A stretch of 14,264 nucleotides of DNA from JAFGIG01 sp964397545 (GCA_964397545.1 CAYNIW010000031.1:1-14264); one strand, 5' to 3'; positions 1-6,674 are shown, counted from the stretch's first letter. The notes: generated by a model from the sequence alone, not told the origin. Numbers and translations: made by a program.

Positions 1-89
1 CCGGCTGTTAAAGTCCCGGTAGTAACAAGAACACCTTCTGCCGCTTTATACAGAATAGCTTTTGCCCCTGTCTTCTTTACGCTTCCCAT
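1..89 (-). CDS. Probable major tail tube protein, N-terminal 29 codons (cut by window edge)
   Basis: Only the N-terminus is present: it starts MGSVKKTGAKAILYK and runs off the left edge of the window. The ATG at 89-87 has a strong AAGGAGGT ribosome site just upstream. The call rests on position. In the lambda order the gene after the tail terminator (U) is V, the tail tube protein, and the preceding genes here follow that order. The fragment is too short for any domain evidence, so another tail protein is possible. A 52-base gap separates it from the small ORF upstream. Confidence 0.45.
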   Translation of the reverse strand, partial: MGSVKKTGAKAILYKAAEGVLVTTGTLTA

Positions 90-141
90 CTCTGAGACCT
101 CCTTTTTATTTTAAACGACTAACAGCCGTTGTGTTTCAATG

Positions 142-261
142 TCAGCAGTGTTCCTGCTTTTCTTTTTCCTCAACTTGTAAGTCATCCTTACAGGTTGCAT
201 TTTCTTCTTTCTTTTGCTCCTGATGCCGTGCGCCGACTTTTGATATTATTTTTTTAATCAT
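142..261 (-). CDS. Small hydrophilic protein, 39 aa, between tail terminator and tail tube genes
   Basis: The reading frame is open further upstream, but the best start is the ATG at 261-259 (MIKKIISKVGARHQ). It overlaps the last codons of the tail terminator gene by 8 bases, and an AAGGACGGT ribosome-site-like stretch lies just before it. The product is charged, with a Lys/Glu-rich C-terminal half, two cysteines (the last residue is Cys) and no membrane segment. Lambda has no gene between U and V. The tight overlap and shared direction argue for a real, coupled gene. I do not recognise a family. It could be a small assembly factor or a remnant. Confidence 0.45.
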   Translation of the reverse strand: MIKKIISKVGARHQEQKKEENATCKDDLQVEEKEKQEHC

Positions 262-664
262 CACAACCGTCCTTGTCCTGAGAAAAAGACAGATACATAA
301 AAATGAAAGTTCCCTGCGACCGTTCAATAGGCCATGTGTCACTGTCTATGCTGTCAAGCCCCGTTGCGCCTATTCTCTGCGGGTTGTATGCTTTGAAATA
401 ATCAAGCAACACATCTTCATAGTCCGCTGATGTTTCCTCATCTATTCCGGCAAGTTGCGCCTGTATAATTATTGTCAGAGTTTCATTATCAACACTCGTC
501 CGGTAATCACTCTTATATAAAAACAGTCCCTTTTCTTTCGGGTTCCGGCTCTGTCCGATTGCATAAGTGTCAAAATTTTCAAGCCCCGCCGCTGTAATCA
601 GAGAGGGCAGTGCAGCCGATATGTCAGTCAGCAATGTTGATAATATTGTGCTGATTGATTTCAT
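254..664 (-). CDS. Tail terminator/completion protein, lambda gpU-like position
   Basis: This is a 136-residue protein. Proteins in this position cap the tail tube and fix tail length, then join the tail to the head (lambda gpU is 131 residues). The N-terminal part (MKSISTILSTLLTDISAALP) looks like an amphipathic helix typical of tail-completion proteins. The rest is mixed alpha/beta with a charged C-terminus. The assignment depends on synteny: it follows the Z-like gene and precedes the probable tail tube gene. The ATG at 664 abuts the upstream stop codon and has a GAAGAGG ribosome site. I do not see a diagnostic motif, so the family is inferred. Confidence 0.55.
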   Translation of the reverse strand: MKSISTILSTLLTDISAALPSLITAAGLENFDTYAIGQSRNPKEKGLFLYKSDYRTSVDNETLTIIIQAQLAGIDEETSADYEDVLLDYFKAYNPQRIGATGLDSIDSDTWPIERSQGTFIFMYLSFSQDKDGCDD

Positions 665-1105
665 TTAGAACCTCTTCCTCGTGTTCACTGTCGCGTCAAG
701 TTTCTGCATTTCTTTTTCAAGATATTTTCTATCAAATTCTTTCAGTATCGAATCAAGCCGCGCATTTGTCGCAGTTTTCAGGCCGCCCCATATATCGCGG
801 TCAAGTTGGCGCGGGTTACTAACTGTAAAAAAGTTGGCAGGATAAGAAGCTATTATTACATATTTCGCCTGTCTTGTTATGCGGTAACTTGCTTTATGCC
901 TCCCAATTTTATCTGTCCACCTGTCTCTGCCTTTGCCTTTTTGGTAATCAAGCATTTGGCCTGAGAGTAAAGAATACTTTAATATTTTTTTAGCTTCATT
1001 CCCCACATATCCGAGAGCCTGAGCGGAAACAACTTCAAGCCCTTTTGCCATCGCTATGAAATTCGGGAAATCATCCGGATTATATATGCATGTCAGTAAA
1101 GCCAT
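665..1105 (-). CDS. Minor tail / head-tail protein, lambda gpZ or HK97 gp10-like
   Basis: This 146-residue basic protein lies between the FII-like and U-like genes, the place of lambda Z. Its N-terminal third has the helix-rich pattern seen in Z/gp10-type proteins that complete the tail end joining the head. The middle (GRHKASYRITRQAKYVIIASY) resembles the strand-rich part where such proteins mention repeated R-x-T/K pairs, and the C-terminus is Lys/Arg-rich. Lambda Z is longer (192 residues). Its ATG at 1105 overlaps the end of the FII-like gene by 13 bases, with an AGGT ribosome site. The role is inferred from order and general character; no catalytic motif is expected. Confidence 0.6.
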   Translation of the reverse strand: MALLTCIYNPDDFPNFIAMAKGLEVVSAQALGYVGNEAKKILKYSLLSGQMLDYQKGKGRDRWTDKIGRHKASYRITRQAKYVIIASYPANFFTVSNPRQLDRDIWGGLKTATNARLDSILKEFDRKYLEKEMQKLDATVNTRKRF

Positions 1106-1422
1106 AGTACCTGCGCCCCCTGCTTATCACGATCTACAGACTGCACGGTGTACGACTCATCCGTGTCCGGAAAATAAATCTGTAAATCCTGATAAACATC
1201 AAAAGCCGGAATGGTAGCGCATACAAACCGCTTGCCATCCCGCTTCTGTGTTATATTGCCTGAATCTTTATCGCCGTTGTATTCGTGATCCTCAAACCAT
1301 CCATAAACAGTCGCCTCCTCCTCGCCGCTGGGGTCGAGTATCGCCTGCACAGTGACAGGCGAACCCTCTCCGAGTTGTGCGGCTAAAGTAGATTGATGAA
1401 CTGCTAAAGCATCACTTGACAC
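1093..1422 (-). CDS. Head-tail joining protein, lambda FII-like
   Basis: This 109-residue acidic protein follows the major capsid gene. Lambda FII (117 residues) sits two genes after E and forms the surface where tails bind. Here the FI gene is absent and this protein comes directly after the capsid. The sequence alternates short hydrophobic strands with acidic turns (for example FPDTDESYTVQSVDRD), consistent with the beta-rich FII fold. The start is a GTG at 1422-1420. No ATG is in frame after the upstream stop and no strong Shine-Dalgarno is visible, so it is probably translated by coupling to the capsid gene ending 12 bases before. The call comes mainly from synteny. Confidence 0.6.
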   Translation of the reverse strand: MSSDALAVHQSTLAAQLGEGSPVTVQAILDPSGEEEATVYGWFEDHEYNGDKDSGNITQKRDGKRFVCATIPAFDVYQDLQIYFPDTDESYTVQSVDRDKQGAQVLWLY

Positions 1423-1434
1423 GGCTATACACCA

Positions 1435-2526
1435 TTAGCTTGCGAAAGTTCCGGTTGAACGTGCTGTTCTGTCCACGTTGCCGGGGATAAAAGCTATTCT
1501 TGATTGAGACCTTATAAATTCGGTTACAGGGTCTTTTGAATTATAAGTGTCAAATACAACCTCTCCGGAAACTCTGATGGCCTTTCCTGAATCATTCAAT
1601 GCATCAATACCGCGCCCGACTCTATACCGAGTATCTGAAGTTGAAAAAATCAAAGCCTCATCTGACGGCATATAATCCGCGGCAGTTGCGCCACTGTAAG
1701 CTGTAAATTGGTCATCCGGAGAATAACCGAGAAGTGTAACAGAGAAGAGCCTGCCGGGAACACGATAACGACCGACTATAAAAAGCCCTTTTGTATTTCT
1801 CATCGCCGGGGGTGTCATGTTGAGTTCTATAATATTGTTTGCAGCATTAGCCTGCATTCTGACCATTACGTCGTCGTCAGTTTCAAGAGCATTGAGCCAA
1901 TCTGCACCCATAAGTACGCAGGCATTATTCATGCTGCCGCCCTTCGCTCTGTATGCGTCTATAAGTTCACCGAGTGCAAGGTCAATTGTCGCGCCGACAC
2001 CGGTAAAATCATAAGTAATGTCAAGACTTGCATCCCTGCCGAAATCTATTTCAAGACCACCGATGTCCGCTCCTGATACACCGGTAGGAGAGAATTTTCC
2101 CGTCCTGATTGTCTGTAATGCAAGATACCATCTTGTCACCATGTGACCGATAGTGTGATCCTGAATTATTTGTTGGTATTTTCCGGCTTCATTTGATGCA
2201 AAATCCGCATTTTCTGAAGCACCAACAACAACAGAATCCCTGAGCTGTTCGGAAATCGGTGTTTTTTCAGATGCATGAGGTATTTCGTAATAAATCCCCT
2301 TGCCAGGAACATACGGCCTGATGTGTGATTCGCTATCTTTATGCCTAAAGACAACACCGACCGGGGATGTTATCAGCCTATCGAGTTGAAATTCACTCGA
2401 AGGACTGAAATCGTCGATACCGAAAAGAAATTTATCAATACCTATTTCCCCGCCCATTAAAACATTTTTTATTTCCTTATAAAAGACCTTCGAGGTCGAA
2501 AGGAATTTGTTTGAACTATTAGCCAT
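1435..2526 (-). CDS. Major capsid protein, lambda gpE family
   Basis: This 363-residue protein forms the head shell (lambda gpE is 341 residues). Recognisable features of the gpE family are the N-terminal part with a SSEFQLDRL stretch, the early PVGVVFRHK and RPYVPGKG segments, and a central helix region with WYLALQTIRTGKF. The late segment with MPSDEALIFSTSD and the C-terminal half with PVTEFIRSQSRIAFI also fit. It follows the decoration protein gene by 14 bases and has an AGGGGG ribosome site before its ATG at 2526. Capsid proteins are made in hundreds of copies per virion, and the separate strong ribosome site fits that demand. The FI assembly gene that follows E in lambda is missing. Confidence 0.88.
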   Translation of the reverse strand: MANSSNKFLSTSKVFYKEIKNVLMGGEIGIDKFLFGIDDFSPSSEFQLDRLITSPVGVVFRHKDSESHIRPYVPGKGIYYEIPHASEKTPISEQLRDSVVVGASENADFASNEAGKYQQIIQDHTIGHMVTRWYLALQTIRTGKFSPTGVSGADIGGLEIDFGRDASLDITYDFTGVGATIDLALGELIDAYRAKGGSMNNACVLMGADWLNALETDDDVMVRMQANAANNIIELNMTPPAMRNTKGLFIVGRYRVPGRLFSVTLLGYSPDDQFTAYSGATAADYMPSDEALIFSTSDTRYRVGRGIDALNDSGKAIRVSGEVVFDTYNSKDPVTEFIRSQSRIAFIPGNVDRTARSTGTFAS

Positions 2527-2540
2527 ATTATTTTACCCCC

Positions 2541-2894
2541 TTATATCCTTTTCACATGTATGCCGAAAGTTCCAAGGACACTGATAATATCCTCATCCAA
2601 TGTCACGGCCACGCCTGAATCATTCACGAACCCACCTGCGTAAACTTCACCGGCCTTTATGATTGTGTCATAACCGGAAACAGAAATTGTTCTGCTTGCT
2701 GATATTCCGTCACCGAGATATATTCCCACGCCTGTATCAGCCGCCGCCGGTGCTGCGTCATACCCCCACTTATTTGTGGATGCATCGTAAGTGAGCAACA
2801 TTCCGCGGTAGTAAGTATCCGCAGCCATCGCTACATCATCAGTGATTATCTCGCCTGCTATCAGCTTTTCAGTGTTATATGTTACTTCTGCCAT
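2541..2894 (-). CDS. Head decoration protein, lambda gpD family
   Basis: This 117-residue protein has the usual size (lambda gpD 110 residues) and features of the capsid-stabilising decoration proteins that bind as trimers on the expanded shell. A short N-terminal arm is followed by a stretch with AGEIITDDVAMAAD and then YYRGMLLTYDAS, then Gly/Ala-rich strands ending in GIHVKRI. It sits between the protease/scaffold gene and the major capsid gene, exactly as D does in lambda. The ATG at 2894 overlaps the TAA stop of the protease by one base. A GGAGG ribosome site lies about ten bases before it. Confidence 0.85.
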   Translation of the reverse strand: MAEVTYNTEKLIAGEIITDDVAMAADTYYRGMLLTYDASTNKWGYDAAPAAADTGVGIYLGDGISASRTISVSGYDTIIKAGEVYAGGFVNDSGVAVTLDEDIISVLGTFGIHVKRI

Positions 2895-3295
2895 TATTCG
2901 CCCCTCCTGCTATCAAGAAAATTTTTAACCTTCGCCTCAAGATTCGGATCAATATCCGCGTCTTTTATGTCTTGCGCTTCCTTCTTGCCTCCGGGGTCTT
3001 GTTCTCCGGGAACCTGTTTTGCGTTAAGCTTTGCAAACGGTGAATCTTTTTTGTTTGCCCTTAGCTCCCTTTCTTTCAGCAGCTCATCCGCTGCAAAATC
3101 CTTTGATTCCTTTCCTGATTCAATCGCGTCAATCGCTTCATCTGAAAGCTTAACGCCTGAATAATTCAGGATGTCTGCAATCCTTTTCCTGTCCTGTAAG
3201 ACAGATTCCTCTCCTGCTGCTCTTGCTGTTTCGAGGGCTTTGTCAAATTCAGCTTGAGCGTCAGGATTAGACTTTAAAAAATCCTGTAGTGTCAT
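2894..3295 (-). CDS. Nested capsid scaffold protein, lambda Nu3-like (internal start in protease gene)
   Basis: Within the protease gene and in the same frame there is a second start at Met237 (ATG 3295-3293, MTLQDFLKSNPDAQ). It is preceded by AAGGAGGGTAGT, a near-perfect ribosome site with normal spacing, which a purely internal codon would not need. The product would be 133 residues, charged and mostly helical: DAQAEFDKALETARAAGEE, then a Lys/Glu/Asp-rich C-terminus. In lambda, Nu3 scaffold is made the same way from the end of gene C. Scaffold directs capsid assembly and is then removed by the protease. The evidence is the ribosome site plus the known family arrangement. Confidence 0.75.
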   Translation of the reverse strand: MTLQDFLKSNPDAQAEFDKALETARAAGEESVLQDRKRIADILNYSGVKLSDEAIDAIESGKESKDFAADELLKERELRANKKDSPFAKLNAKQVPGEQDPGGKKEAQDIKDADIDPNLEAKVKNFLDSRRGE

Positions 3296-4003
3296 ACTAC
3301 CCTCCTTTATAATTTTATCTTCAGCCGGTTTTTCCGGCGGTTGATCCTTGCACATTGCCGCGAGTTTCAAAAGTCTCTCGCTGTTGTTTTTGCTCTTCAT
3401 CTCTGCGAGACATTTATTTATTATTTTTTCATCTTCTTTGCGCCTGCTCTTTGCAGTCTCCGAATCGGGTTCTTCCTCTGTAATTTCTTTTTTTACTTCC
3501 TCCGGGATTTCGTCCTTGTCATCGAGAACCGCGTCGATCATTCCTGAATCAGTAAGTTTTTCCCATCCGATAAGCCACATATCCGCATCAAGCATTTTCA
3601 ATACATCTTCTTTGCTCTTGCCCATCCTGCCGGAATATGCCTCTGCAATTATGCCGTCAAACGCGTCAAAAATTTCAGCCGATGTTTTCAGGTCGTTTGC
3701 ATTCCCGATTACCAGCCCCCATGCCCTGTGAGCCATGAACACGGAATTTTTAAATCCCGATATCTCATCGCCTGACATGGCAATGTAAGAAGCCGCGCTT
3801 GCCGCGTATGGTGCTATGACAGTTTCAACTTTCCCTTTGTACTGTTTGAAAAGGTTATAAATCGAAAAGCCTTCCATGACATCGCCGCCCGGACTGTTGA
3901 TATATACCCGGAGCCGTTCGCTTGAATTTATATTCACCTGTTTTCTTATTGATTCTTCATCGAAATCGTAACCAACTACGCCTTTGAGATATATAGTTTT
4001 CAT
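2894..4003 (-). CDS. Capsid maturation protease, ClpP/S49-like (lambda gpC type)
   Basis: This is a 369-residue serine protease that enters the prohead and processes inner proteins. The N-terminal 160 residues have the ClpP/SppA fold signature: INSPGGDVMEG at about 35-45 (oxyanion-forming glycines), nucleophile Ser69 in YAASAAS, His92 in FMAHRAW, and probable Asp141 in DADMWLIGWEKL. After residue 165 the chain becomes charged and helical, as expected for the scaffold half. Lambda gpC is 439 residues. The ATG at 4003 overlaps the portal stop by four bases, with a GGAGGAGG ribosome site. The 3' third also contains a separate start for the scaffold. Confidence 0.88.
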   Translation of the reverse strand: MKTIYLKGVVGYDFDEESIRKQVNINSSERLRVYINSPGGDVMEGFSIYNLFKQYKGKVETVIAPYAASAASYIAMSGDEISGFKNSVFMAHRAWGLVIGNANDLKTSAEIFDAFDGIIAEAYSGRMGKSKEDVLKMLDADMWLIGWEKLTDSGMIDAVLDDKDEIPEEVKKEITEEEPDSETAKSRRKEDEKIINKCLAEMKSKNNSERLLKLAAMCKDQPPEKPAEDKIIKEGSMTLQDFLKSNPDAQAEFDKALETARAAGEESVLQDRKRIADILNYSGVKLSDEAIDAIESGKESKDFAADELLKERELRANKKDSPFAKLNAKQVPGEQDPGGKKEAQDIKDADIDPNLEAKVKNFLDSRRGE

Positions 4004-5550
4004 TCTTTATCGTCCTCCTCCTGATTGCCGTCTTGTTTGTTCTTGTCATCCCCGGACTCTTCATCTTCCGCCGCGTTCAGTTCCTCTTCCTGTTCCTGCA
4101 TTACCGCCGCTTTCTGTTCCGGAGAAAATTTCTGCCACTCCTCCATCTGCTGTTGCCATTCCTCAATCTGATTATCCCACTCGCGGTCGTACTGTGCCGC
4201 TGCATCCGCCGGGGTTATAAATGCGTTGTCTTTTGCTTTGACAAGTGCTTCGACTTCTACAGAGGGGTTTATATGCCCCGGTACCGGCCCCAACCATGTC
4301 CCGGCAAGTGTCGCCATGCGGACAATCGGGTCTTTGAAAAATCCCGGCGCGGGCTGTTCAATATATTCATTCATAATCAGCCATTTCGCTATTTCGCGGA
4401 GAGTGGGGGAACAGACTGTGTTTGTGAAATTCATTCGCTTCTGTGTATATGATTTTATAAAATCATTCAGTGCCCCTTTGTGTGCTGTGAATGTAGTACT
4501 ATACTTTGACATGATTACTTCGGGCGGAACATCGGTTGCCATGCCGACAATCTCAATATATGCAGCCTGCACTTTGTCAAAATTGTTTGCCGGTGTTTTA
4601 AGGTCGGTAAAATTCCATTCGCCTTTGCCGCGCAAATGCAAAACGCTTCCCGGCATGATCTGTGAGGAGTTAGTTATTTGCGATGTGCTTGCGGCGCTTT
4701 CTGAAGAACTCCCCGCCGCCTCGTTCTTTGCGATGTTTGCGAGATTATCAACCTGTGAGCCGAAATCCGTTGCGGTATTTGTTGCCGTTGCTAAAATTGT
4801 TGTTTCCATGACAAGCCGCTGGAGAGTAGCATCCCACCAACGATCATTATTCTTTGCCGCTGCGATTATCTTGTATGCAAGAGGATAACCGCGTAATTGT
4901 CGCGCCATGTACTTGTTGTAAAATTGTATTATATTTTGGTCACCGTTTTCATCGGTGAAATATATAGTTTTGCCGTCTGTGGTTTTAATTCCTTTTCTGC
5001 GCTGGAACTTATCATGTATAATTCCGAGTGTGATTTCATTCGCGCCGCTTGTCCCCGTCTGCTGCCAGTCGATATAATCCCCGCCAACTTCGATTATGTC
5101 AAAGGGCAGGCCGTCCGGCTGTTCCGCGCGGTCGAATAGCAGGAGAGAATCACCCATAATGTCCGCTGTGCGGAACAAGACCCCCTGTTTCTGGTAAAAA
5201 TTCAGCATTACAAACATGTAATGTACAAGCGCCTGAAATCTCATGCCCCAGTCTTTGGCATATTCTTTATCAATGCCGAGAGTTTTCCAGTCAGGTTGTG
5301 AGCGGAATTTCAGACCGGAGCCCACTGCGTACATTTCAGTTTTATTGATCGCCGCACTGACAGGGCTGTGTGTGTGAAAAAGGGTAGTGGCACGCTCTGA
5401 AATTGTCTGGTATGACCATAAAAGAAGGGTATTCGGGTCAGTTCCGAAATAATTCCATGCCTGTAAATCTCCGGGGATTTTTTCACCGGTCATCTGATTT
5501 GCAGTCTGGACTGTAGAGACTTTATTTCCGTTTACGATCATTATAGGCAT
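4000..5550 (-). CDS. Portal protein, lambda gpB family
   Basis: This 516-residue protein is close in length to lambda gpB (533). It forms the dodecameric ring at one head vertex through which DNA is packaged and leaves. Family features include the early SPVSAAINKTEMYAVGSGL segment (about 63-81), GDSLLLFDRAE (about 135), the ring core helix region KVQAAYIEIVGMATDVPPEV (about 325-345), and the following SKYSTTFTAHKGAL, typical of lambda-type portals. The C-terminus is a long Gln/Glu/Asp-rich tail. In lambda the C-terminus is trimmed by the gpC protease. The ATG at 5550 lies one base past the gpW stop, with GGGGTGG just upstream serving as ribosome site. Confidence 0.9.
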   Translation of the reverse strand: MPIMIVNGNKVSTVQTANQMTGEKIPGDLQAWNYFGTDPNTLLLWSYQTISERATTLFHTHSPVSAAINKTEMYAVGSGLKFRSQPDWKTLGIDKEYAKDWGMRFQALVHYMFVMLNFYQKQGVLFRTADIMGDSLLLFDRAEQPDGLPFDIIEVGGDYIDWQQTGTSGANEITLGIIHDKFQRRKGIKTTDGKTIYFTDENGDQNIIQFYNKYMARQLRGYPLAYKIIAAAKNNDRWWDATLQRLVMETTILATATNTATDFGSQVDNLANIAKNEAAGSSSESAASTSQITNSSQIMPGSVLHLRGKGEWNFTDLKTPANNFDKVQAAYIEIVGMATDVPPEVIMSKYSTTFTAHKGALNDFIKSYTQKRMNFTNTVCSPTLREIAKWLIMNEYIEQPAPGFFKDPIVRMATLAGTWLGPVPGHINPSVEVEALVKAKDNAFITPADAAAQYDREWDNQIEEWQQQMEEWQKFSPEQKAAVMQEQEEELNAAEDEESGDDKNKQDGNQEEDDKE

Positions 5551-5551
5551 A

Positions 5552-5785
5552 TTACCACCCCAGCCCCATCACTCGGACAGAGCGCCCCTGCGCTTCTCGC
5601 AGTTCCGCGTAAAGTTCGTCACGATGAGCAACGAGTTTGTTATATTCCACCATAGTCACAACACGCTTTGTACCTGCGCCCGTGCCGGATGTGATTTCCC
5701 AAGACTGACCAGCAACGCGAATATTATTCAACGCGGTTGTAACGCTGTCTATTTCGGTCTGTATCTCTGTTGTCGTTCGCGCCAT
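5552..5785 (-). CDS. Head-to-tail joining protein, lambda gpW family
   Basis: This 77-residue protein (lambda gpW 68) closes the connector below the portal so that packaged DNA is held in and tails can attach. The N-terminal helix (TTTEIQTEIDSVTTALNNI), a beta-hairpin-like middle (GQSWEITSGTGAGTKRVVTM) and a second helix (VEYNKLVAHRDELYAELREA) match the small alpha+beta gpW fold. The gene comes directly before the portal gene as in lambda. The GGGAG ribosome site is four bases from the ATG at 5785. The long stem-loop at 5814-5876 lies in its leader and may affect expression. Confidence 0.85.
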   Translation of the reverse strand: MARTTTEIQTEIDSVTTALNNIRVAGQSWEITSGTGAGTKRVVTMVEYNKLVAHRDELYAELREAQGRSVRVMGLGW

Positions 5786-5813
5786 ACTTCTCCCTGTTAT
5801 GTGTTACAAATAA

Positions 5814-5876
5814 AAAAAAGAGCGACACGCCGTCTGAAGGAGAGGAGAAACTTCAAACAACGCGCCGCCCTTTTTT
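5814..5876 (-). terminator. Long A-tract/U-tract hairpin upstream of gpW (terminator or attenuator)
   Basis: On the minus-strand transcript the arms 5876-5851 and 5839-5814 can pair over all 26 positions around an 11-base loop (5850-5840). The outer six pairs are A-U, and the run of A at 5812-5819 gives eight U after the stem. The stem contains several G-U wobbles, which would be A-C mismatches in a plus-strand transcript. The structure is therefore specific to minus transcription. It looks like a strong intrinsic terminator, yet it lies between co-directional genes of the late operon. Either the upstream run ends here, or this is an attenuator read through with antitermination. Confidence 0.7.
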
Positions 5877-5892
5877 AAATCGGTAACGGTCT

Positions 5893-5906
5893 CCCCCGCG
5901 AGGGGG
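5893..5906 (-). other. Short CCCCC/GGGGG stem-loop in the pre-gpW leader
   Basis: Five C and five G flank a four-base loop (TCGC on the minus strand). It lies between the end of the gap-interrupted gene and the long hairpin. There is no U-run after it, so it is not itself a terminator. It may add a second structured element to the leader or protect an RNA end. No further support. Confidence 0.35.
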
Positions 5907-5922
5907 CTATGTCAGAAAACTT

Positions 5923-6016
5923 TTACAAAAATTCTTTTATCTCAATTTTTATCCCGTCCGGCTTTTTTACCTGCGCCGGAACATTTATTATAATTTGAAT
6001 ACTATTATTTGCATAT
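5923..6016 (-). CDS. C-terminal end of a gene broken by the assembly gap
   Basis: An open frame runs from the gap to a TAA stop at 5925-5923, giving NSIQIIINVPAQVKKPDG and then KIEIKEFL. The start lies in the unknown sequence. It may be the end of the lipoprotein that enters the gap on the other side. With exactly 100 N the frames do not match, but such gaps are usually of arbitrary length, so this says nothing. I do not recognise the family. The strand-rich pattern with a Lys-rich end gives no function. Confidence 0.45.
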
Positions 6017-6116
6017 NNNNNNNNNNNNNNNNNNNNNNNNNNNNNNNNNNNNNNNNNNNNNNNNNNNNNNNNNNNNNNNNNNNNNNNNNNNNNNNNNNNN
6101 NNNNNNNNNNNNNNNN
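6017..6116. other. Assembly gap, exactly 100 N
   Basis: A run of exactly 100 N, the usual placeholder for a scaffold join of unknown size. The true length and content are unknown. At least one gene is interrupted on its left or right side, and more genes could be missing here. Confidence 0.99.
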
Positions 6117-6334
6117 GCTGCATGTGCTAAAATTATCTTTTGAGCCGGTGTCAAATTGTCACCGTCTTTCAAGGCTTCCTGAATTTCCTTCGCGGTTTGC
6201 TGATAACTGGCTGTTTTCATATCCCCACCGGTTTGTATGGATGAGCAGGAAACGAAAAAAAGGATTACTGAAACAATCGTAACGTAAAATAAGATTTCGA
6301 GTATTATACCTATGCATCTTAAAATAAAATTCAT
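6117..6334 (-). CDS. Small lipoprotein, N-terminal part (enters gap)
   Basis: At least 72 residues are visible. Residues 8-28 form a hydrophobic signal segment ending in LFFVSC-SS, a lipobox-like site with Cys30 as the probable lipidated residue. The -3 position is Phe rather than Leu, a relaxed form. The part after Cys30 is hydrophilic and helical (YQQTAKEIQEALKDGDN). In a phage lysis region, small lipoproteins often act as outer-membrane spanin subunits, which fuse the membranes at the end of infection; this is inference from context. The ATG at 6334 overlaps the upstream TGA by four bases, with a strong GGGAGGAG ribosome site. Confidence 0.6.
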
Positions 6335-6507
6335 CCGTTCTCCTCCCTCGTATTAAAATTCCGTGTGCTTGCGCTGTAACCAACACCCTCCGGTATTCTC
6401 ATATATTTCCTTTCCTCAAATTCTGATTTTTTCCCCTTGTTCCATTGCCGTGTCGGCCTGAAATATCCCGATACACGACTATACACTTCTGTCGGTATTT
6501 CTTTCAT
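6331..6507 (-). CDS. Stand-alone glycyl-radical-domain fragment of anaerobic ribonucleotide reductase (NrdD-like), 58 aa
   Basis: This 58-residue protein begins MKEIPTEVYSRVSGYFRP and continues with RQWNKGKKSEFEERKY. That matches the extreme C-terminus of class III (anaerobic) ribonucleotide reductase NrdD, whose typical form is EVYSRVVGYYRP followed by a WN-GK-EF block. The glycine of the R-V-x-G-Y motif (Gly14 here) is the residue that carries the radical in NrdD. The catalytic barrel and the four zinc-binding cysteines that precede this motif in NrdD are absent, and the gene starts just after where they would be. It overlaps the membrane-protein gene before it and the lipoprotein gene after it through ATGA junctions, so it belongs to the operon. 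Its ribosome site is weak (AGGGTT). Function is unknown. A GrcA/YfiD-like spare radical domain is one possibility. Confidence 0.72.
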   Translation of the reverse strand: MKEIPTEVYSRVSGYFRPTRQWNKGKKSEFEERKYMRIPEGVGYSASTRNFNTREENG

Positions 6508-6662
6508 CTCATTAACCCTGTAATTATTCGGCTTATCTCATGAGAATAAAACCCGTAACATATAACAACGGCAATAATGCCGATAATAACCAGTGCCCGC
6601 CGGAATTTTTTTGTGTTCCCGAGTATCGCAGAAACTTCCTTGATTGCATTATCATCTGTCAT
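6504..6662 (-). CDS. Small single-pass membrane protein, 52 aa (holin- or spanin-like context)
   Basis: The product is MTDDNAIKEVSAILGNTKKF and then RRALVIIGIIAVVICYGFY plus a short tail. A 17-residue hydrophobic segment (about 23-39) follows a Lys/Arg-rich stretch (residues 18-22), which predicts an N-terminus in the cytoplasm. A strong AAGGGAGGG ribosome site precedes the ATG at 6662, and its stop overlaps the next ATG as ATGA. Small one-helix proteins in this location are often holins, antiholins or inner-membrane spanin parts, but no motif distinguishes these. Confidence 0.65.
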   Translation of the reverse strand: MTDDNAIKEVSAILGNTKKFRRALVIIGIIAVVICYGFYSHEISRIITGLMR

Positions 6663-6674
6663 GGTTGCCCTCCC

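Noticed and set aside
114..130. 7-bp hairpin (AACGGCT/AGTCGTT on minus) before the tail tube gene
   Set aside because: Short, three-base loop, no U-run after it; chance level for this sequence.
262..342. 27-residue N-terminal extension of the 39-residue ORF
   Set aside because: It overlaps the U-like gene out of frame; the ATG at 261 has better context.
3348..3731. Plus-strand open frame opposite the protease/scaffold gene
   Set aside because: Antisense to a gene with clear catalytic motifs; its Ser/Leu/Phe-rich translation comes from the charged codons of the real gene.
4226..4888. Long plus-strand open frame (220 codons) opposite the portal gene
   Set aside because: It is the antisense shadow of a well-supported portal gene, with no ribosome site and Ser/Cys/Val-rich low-complexity translation typical of such shadows.
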